Origin: an uncultured bacterium
Lineage (GTDB): Bacteria; Actinomycetota; Coriobacteriia; Coriobacteriales; Atopobiaceae
Assembly: GCA_905214175.1 (NCBI GenBank)
Contig: CAJMLD010000012.1
Coordinates: forward strand, 1 to 17,644
Direction of reading: 5' to 3'
DNA length: 17,644 nucleotides
In this document: one piece after another, positions 14,272 through 17,644 of the stretch
How positions within the stretch are numbered: the stretch's first letter is position 1
Layout of the letters: every line of letters begins with the position of its first letter
Notes under the pieces: generated by a model
What the model was told of the DNA's origin: nothing
What the model saw: only the letters and a program-made list of their open reading frames with translations
Database searches by the model: none
Position numbers and translations under genes: made by a program

Positions 14272-15177
14272 CTAACCCGCCGAACTTGTTCGAGCAACGC
14301 CACCGCTGCGACGCTTGCTCTCCTCGTCCATAAATGCTGGGAGCGAGCCCGTCTTGGCTGCGTTTGCGATGTCGAGAAGTGCCGCGGCAACGGCATCTTC
14401 CGCCACGGGGCCAATGTGCCAGCGCGCCGCGGCCGCAACCTGGGGCGTCGCGTTGGACACGGCAACGGAGTTGGGCACGCTTTCGATGATGGCCAGGTCA
14501 TTCTCGGAGTCGCCAAAGACGCAGACCTCGTCGAGGCCAATGCCCAGCTGGTCCATGAGGACCGCAAGCCCCGTCATCTTCGAGACGCCTGCGGGAAGGA
14601 TGTCCAGTGTCGATGACGTGGGACTGGGGAATACGAAGTCAAACTCCGGGAAGTCGCGGACGAGCTCCTCGCGAAGCGCCTCCATGTGAGCGCGCGAGTG
14701 GTCGCTGTGGATGTTGGTCTTCACGTAGGTGCCTTCGGGGAGGCGCGCGGACGTGCGGTGGAAGGCGTGGAAGGCTCTGGGGTGGCGCGCGAGCTCCTCG
14801 TCGGTGATGCCCACGCAGACGTCCTTGTCCCCGCTGTTGTTGTCGTAGCAGGTGAGGGCGGTGCGCTCGCCGTCACGTTTGCGCAGGTAGGGCACGAGAC
14901 GAGCAAGGCCGTCGCGCGAGGGTAGCTCCTGGGAGACAATACTGCAGCGCAAGCGGACAACCTGCCCGTTCACGAAGACGCCGGTCTGGAAGCAGTCCGC
15001 TGCGGAGGACCCGAACATCCAGGACATCATGGCGATGGTCCTGCCCGAGATGGGGCCGGCGAGCACGCCTGGCGCGGCGTTTGCGGCGCGCACGGCGGCG
15101 ATGGCCGCATCCGACGCCCGGCCTTGGCCGTACGGAATCAGGGTGTTGTCGAGGTCCGAGAGCGCCAGGCGTATCAA
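14272..15177 (-). CDS. HAD-superfamily hydrolase (Cof-like), TTG start proposed
   Basis: A HAD phosphatase that would act on small phosphorylated metabolites; substrate unknown. From the proposed TTG start the 301-aa product opens L-I-R-L-A-L-S-D8-L-D10-N-T-L-I, motif I with the nucleophile Asp8 and Asp10. Ser44/Gly45 in I-S-G-R-T fit motif II, Lys200 in G-V-S-K fits motif III, and G-D-S-E-N-D (222-227) is motif IV. The long insert between motifs II and III is a C2-type cap. The frame extends upstream to ATGs at 15219 and 15339, but neither has a ribosome binding site and the extra peptide is Ala/Pro/Arg low complexity. The TTG at 15177 has GGGAAGG with a 5-nt spacer and puts motif I at the usual distance from the N-terminus. 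The sequence between it and the terminator at 15316 is GC-rich and featureless. Confidence 0.88.
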   Translation of the reverse strand: MIRLALSDLDNTLIPYGQGRASDAAIAAVRAANAAPGVLAGPISGRTIAMMSWMFGSSAADCFQTGVFVNGQVVRLRCSIVSQELPSRDGLARLVPYLRKRDGERTALTCYDNNSGDKDVCVGITDEELARHPRAFHAFHRTSARLPEGTYVKTNIHSDHSRAHMEALREELVRDFPEFDFVFPSPTSSTLDILPAGVSKMTGLAVLMDQLGIGLDEVCVFGDSENDLAIIESVPNSVAVSNATPQVAAAARWHIGPVAEDAVAAALLDIANAAKTGSLPAFMDEESKRRSGGVARTSSAG

Positions 15178-15315
15178 GGCGGCCTTCCCTTCTCGTGCGT
15201 GATCTGCCGAGAAGAGCATACGGCAGCGCGGGGGTCGGCGGCCGCGGGGCTGTGGCGGCGGGGCTGCGACGACGGCTGCAACGCGGGCTGCGGCGGCGAC
15301 GGGCATCCGATAACG

Positions 15316-15359
15316 AAAACGCCCCGCCGCTGCGGCCATGCGGCGACAGCGGCGGGGCG
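15316..15359 (-). terminator. Strong intrinsic terminator of the radical SAM gene
   Basis: A perfect 13-bp inverted repeat, CGCCCCGCCGCTG (15320-15332) and CAGCGGCGGGGCG (15347-15359), has a 14-nt loop and, on the minus strand, a TTTTC tract (complement of 15315-15319). It lies 33 bp after the radical SAM stop and isolates it from the HAD gene. Confidence 0.9.
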
Positions 15360-15392
15360 ACAGGCGTATCAGCGCGAGAGGAACATAGGCAC

Positions 15393-16904
15393 CTACTTGG
15401 CAGCGCCGACGGTCTCCCTCTCCTCCTTGAGCTCGTTCGCAACCTCAGCGTTGAGCTCATCGTCCTTCTCGGCAAGCATCTTGGCCTTCTTGTCGACGTC
15501 CATCATGGAGATGTCGTCCTCGTAGACCTTCTTGCCGGTGGGGTGCTCTTCCTTCCAGATGCGGTCACCCTCGGGAGCCCACTTCTCGGCGTACTTGGCC
15601 GTGCGGGCGCACAGGTGGTCAACGTCCTCCGGCGAGGTGTACTCGGTCGACTTGGCGTCAGCCTCGTGAACCATCTTGGGCAGGACCTGGGGGTTCTCGA
15701 GCATGGGGCAGGGGCGCAGCATGTTATCGTTCCAGGGCCAGTTGGCGCGGTACTCCTGGAAGATGGGCTGCTGCAGGCACTCCAGCCAGCTCTTCTCGTG
15801 GATGTTGGCGTTGGAGTAGTGGATGAAGACGCAGGGCTCGACATCGCCACGGGCATTGACGTGGCAGAACACGCGGCCGCCGGCGATGCAGCCGCCCACG
15901 AACTCGCCGTCGTTCTGGAAGTCCATGGCCATGATGGGCTTGCCGCCCTCGTAGTCGCGGATCTTGCGGATGCGGTCGATCATGTACTCGCGCTGCTCGA
16001 TGGTGGGCATGAGGTCGGCGTTGGCGCCCTCGCCAACCGGCATGTAATGGAAGTACCACTGCCACAGTGCACCGTGCTCGATGATGAAGTCGTAGTACTC
16101 GTCAGAGGTGACGTCCTCAACGTTGTTGCGGGTGTAGCAGGTGGAGATGCCGAAGGGCACGCCGTTCTCGGTCATGAGGTCCATGGCGCGAACAACCTCG
16201 TCGAACGAGCCGTCACCGCGGCGACCGTCGTTGGCGGTCTTGAAGCCCTCGAGCGACATCGAGAACACGATGTTGCCCACGCGCTTGCAGTCGTCGCAGA
16301 GCTGCTGGTCGATGAGCGAGCCGTTGGTGAAGAGGCCAAAGATGCAGTCGTCGTGCTTCTCGGCAAGGCGGACAACGTCCTTCTTGCGCACCAGCGGCTC
16401 GCCGCCGGTCATCATGAAGAAGTGGGTGCCCAGCGCCTTGGCCTCGGTGACCAGGCGATCCATGTCATCGAAGGAGAGGTTGAGCTTGTTGCCGTAGTCC
16501 GCGGACCAGCAGCCGATGCAGTGCTTGTTGCAGGCGCTCGTGGGGTCGAAGATGATGATCCAGGGCACGTTGCACTGGTACTTCTCGGCAGACTGAGTGG
16601 TCTCGCGCAGGCCGCGGAAGGCGGACTCGTAGGCGCCGTTCAGGACGGCGGTCTTGAGGATGTTGGGGTCGACGCGGTCCCTCACGAGCTGGATGAGGAA
16701 GTTCTCCCACTTGGAGCCGGGATAGAACGCGCGGCGCAGGGAGTTGGCCATGTCGGGGGCGGTGTCAGCGAGGAGCTTGCCGCCCATGTCCAGGAACTTG
16801 TTGATGGCCTCCTCGGGGTGATCGCTCCTGACGCCCTTGATGGCCTGGTCGATTGCGATGCTGAATGCCTTGCGCTCAGCGGCGTGTGCGATTTTCGACT
16901 GCAT
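15393..16904 (-). CDS. Radical SAM protein with Cys-rich (SPASM-like) C-terminal region
   Basis: The 503-aa enzyme is expected to bind a 4Fe-4S cluster through C125-x3-C129-x2-C132 (C-N-K-H-C-I-G-C) and cleave S-adenosylmethionine to form a radical. T-G-G-E-P (166-170) is the SAM-contact motif. Residues 1-110 form a helical N-terminal extension. After the barrel come Cys339, 347, 358, 376, 399 and 432, with G-D-V-E-P-C-V-F resembling the auxiliary-cluster (SPASM/twitch) domains of peptide- and metabolite-modifying enzymes. The last 80 residues are charged and lysine/glutamate-rich. No small precursor peptide gene is visible nearby. ATG at 16904 has AAAGGA upstream. It diverges from the AMP-dependent ligase gene and ends at a strong terminator, so it is a single-gene unit. 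Substrate unknown. Confidence 0.9.
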   Translation of the reverse strand: MQSKIAHAAERKAFSIAIDQAIKGVRSDHPEEAINKFLDMGGKLLADTAPDMANSLRRAFYPGSKWENFLIQLVRDRVDPNILKTAVLNGAYESAFRGLRETTQSAEKYQCNVPWIIIFDPTSACNKHCIGCWSADYGNKLNLSFDDMDRLVTEAKALGTHFFMMTGGEPLVRKKDVVRLAEKHDDCIFGLFTNGSLIDQQLCDDCKRVGNIVFSMSLEGFKTANDGRRGDGSFDEVVRAMDLMTENGVPFGISTCYTRNNVEDVTSDEYYDFIIEHGALWQWYFHYMPVGEGANADLMPTIEQREYMIDRIRKIRDYEGGKPIMAMDFQNDGEFVGGCIAGGRVFCHVNARGDVEPCVFIHYSNANIHEKSWLECLQQPIFQEYRANWPWNDNMLRPCPMLENPQVLPKMVHEADAKSTEYTSPEDVDHLCARTAKYAEKWAPEGDRIWKEEHPTGKKVYEDDISMMDVDKKAKMLAEKDDELNAEVANELKEERETVGAAK

Positions 16905-16973
16905 AGTTGTTCCTTTCGCCCAGTGGCGGCGGCCGAACTACCTTCGACCGATTTCTCGCACCTTTGGTTGGAC

Positions 16974-16990
16974 GGTCAAATATTTTGACC
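16974..16990. promoter_or_regulatory. Perfect operator-like palindrome in the radical SAM gene promoter
   Basis: GGTCAAA-TAT-TTTGACC is a perfect 7-bp inverted repeat with a 3-bp centre, located 70 bp upstream of the radical SAM ATG in a short AT-rich island within GC-rich DNA. It overlaps the candidate -10 element for that gene. The size and symmetry fit a dimeric helix-turn-helix regulator. The regulator is unknown. Confidence 0.6.
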
Positions 16991-17009
16991 CAGATTTGAA
17001 AAAAATCAA
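16982..17009 (-). promoter_or_regulatory. Candidate promoter of the radical SAM gene
   Basis: On the minus strand TTGATT (complement of 17004-17009) is followed after 16 bp by CAAAAT (complement of 16982-16987), four of six matches to TATAAT. A run of seven T lies just behind the -35. The -10 is inside the palindrome 16974-16990, which would suit repression. The resulting leader is about 70 nt. This is a weak-consensus match. Confidence 0.4.
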
Positions 17010-17060
17010 CCCCGCATCGAGAAAGCCTATAGAAGCGTTTACAAAGGGCGAGAAGGACGC

Positions 17061-17225
17061 CGGGGCGCGCCCCGCGGCGCCGAATTGACGCCACAGCGGG
17101 GGTTTCGTACAGGGTTGCTGCGGAAACGGTCCCTCCGGCGCCGAATTGACGCCACAGCAGCGACTTCATACGCACTTGCTGCGGAAACGGTCCCTCCGGC
17201 GCCAAAACGGCGCCGCTGCCGCAGG
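17061..17225 (+). repeat. 61-bp palindromic repeat, cluster 3 (three copies)
   Basis: Same orientation as cluster 1. The TTGCTGCGGAAACGG landmark occurs at 17115 and 17176, exactly 61 bp apart. The preceding copy has its core at 17074-17097 and lacks a clear 5' end. Centres are GAATT, GAATT and AAAAC between GGCGCC-type arms. The last two copies share CGGTCCCTCCGGCGCC, which breaks the outer TGTG/CACA pairing, so these arms are shorter than in the other clusters. GAAAC/GTTTC is also complementary around the first full copy. The cluster lies between the divergent radical SAM and ligase genes. Confidence 0.85.
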
Positions 17226-17277
17226 ATATTCTCGCCGACGGGCCAATCTCCCCCACCCCCGTTGCCGCCCACCCGAC

Positions 17278-17283
17278 TAGAAT
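17278..17283 (+). promoter_or_regulatory. Candidate -10 element of the AMP-ligase gene
   Basis: TAGAAT matches TATAAT at five of six positions and sits in the AT-rich stretch TAGAATAAAAAGG, 72 bp upstream of the GTG start. No good -35 hexamer lies 16-18 bp upstream. Confidence 0.4.
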
Positions 17284-17355
17284 AAAAAGGCTGCTGGCAC
17301 GCGCCCGCGGCATCCCAGGCACACCCGCAAGTCCACCAGGTCATTTGGAGGCATC

Positions 17356-17644
17356 GTGACCATCGTCGACATGCTGCGCAAGAACGCCGAGCTCTACCCC
17401 AATGAGGTCGCCCTCGTGGAGGTGAACCCCCAACGGCGCGAGAACCGCCACATCACCTGGCGCGAGTACGAACTCGTCGAGACCACCGACGACGAACCGT
17501 TCCGCCGCGAGATGACCTGGCAGGTCTTTGACGAGAAGGCCAACCGCTTTGCCAACCTGCTGCTCTCGCGCGGCATCCGCAAGGACGACAAGGTCGCCGT
17601 CCTTCTCTACAACTGCATCGAGTGGCTCCCCATCTACTTTGGTG
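17356..17644 (+). CDS. AMP-dependent synthetase/ligase (acyl-CoA synthetase type), 5' part
   Basis: Only the first 96 codons are in the window; the frame runs off the right edge. GTG at 17356 has TTGGAGG with a 5-nt spacer and no competing upstream start. The product begins T-I-V-D-M-L-R-K-N-A-E-L-Y-P-N-E-V-A-L-V-E and continues with M-T-W-Q-V-F-D-E-K-A-N-R-F-A-N-L-L-L, then G-I-R-K-D-D-K-V-A-V-L-L-Y-N-C-I-E-W-L-P-I-Y-F-G. This is the typical N-terminus of class I adenylate-forming enzymes, which activate a carboxylate with ATP and usually transfer it to CoA. The AMP-binding motifs lie beyond the window, so substrate cannot be judged. It is transcribed away from the radical SAM gene. Confidence 0.85.
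   Translation, partial: MTIVDMLRKNAELYPNEVALVEVNPQRRENRHITWREYELVETTDDEPFRREMTWQVFDEKANRFANLLLSRGIRKDDKVAVLLYNCIEWLPIYFG

Noticed and set aside
13383..14333. Open frame of 316 codons on the + strand
   Set aside because: Antisense to the PPK2 gene with its clear Walker motifs.
15081..16988. Open frame of 635 codons on the + strand
   Set aside because: Antisense to the radical SAM and HAD genes; composition is the mirror of their codon usage and has no recognisable domain.

Overview
This is a GC-rich bacterial chromosome segment. Gene content and protein style point to an actinobacterium of class Coriobacteriia (Olsenella/Atopobium-like gut or oral anaerobes). That placement is inferred from the combination of gltBD, larEBC, a DUF2804 protein, an anaerobe-type radical SAM protein and GAG/CTC/GCG-biased codons. 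No rRNA or marker gene is present to prove it. Most genes lie on the minus strand. There is no rRNA, CRISPR array, transposase or phage gene, and I saw no tRNA.

Layout. 2-613 (+): 3' end of a probable zinc-dependent phospholipase C family protein. 614-1262: three copies of a ~61-bp palindromic repeat, a small hypothetical ORF (819-1148, -) and the strong terminator of gltD. 1263-7359 (-): gltB-gltD, the two subunits of glutamate synthase, with a GC hairpin just upstream of the gltB ribosome binding site. 7360-7726: divergent intergenic region with an array of four 21-bp repeats. 7727-8767 (+): DUF2804 protein. 8768-9205: a second cluster of the 61-bp repeat in the opposite orientation, then a 101-bp inverted-repeat element. 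9206-12218 (-): larE-larB-larC, the nickel-pincer cofactor pathway, with 4-bp start/stop overlaps. 12339-13205 (-): EamA transporter with a striking internal duplication. 13245-14192 (-): PPK2 polyphosphate kinase. 14272-15177 (-): HAD-family hydrolase. 15393-16904 (-): radical SAM protein, followed by a very strong terminator. 16905-17355: divergent regulatory region with a perfect palindrome and a third cluster of the 61-bp repeat. 17356-end (+): start of an AMP-dependent synthetase/ligase.

How the genes work together. GltB releases ammonia from glutamine and uses it with 2-oxoglutarate to make glutamate; GltD supplies electrons from NADPH. LarB, LarE and LarC make the Ni-pincer nucleotide used by LarA-type racemases/epimerases, but no larA is in the window, so the client enzyme must be elsewhere. 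The radical SAM gene and the ligase gene diverge from a shared 450-bp region, but a functional link is only a guess.

The most unusual material is non-coding: the recurrent 61-bp palindromic repeat (about nine copies in three intergenic regions, with strict 61-bp phasing between adjacent full copies), the 21-bp array with GCAA-loop hairpin cores, and the isolated 101-bp inverted repeat. I recognise none of these as a named element.
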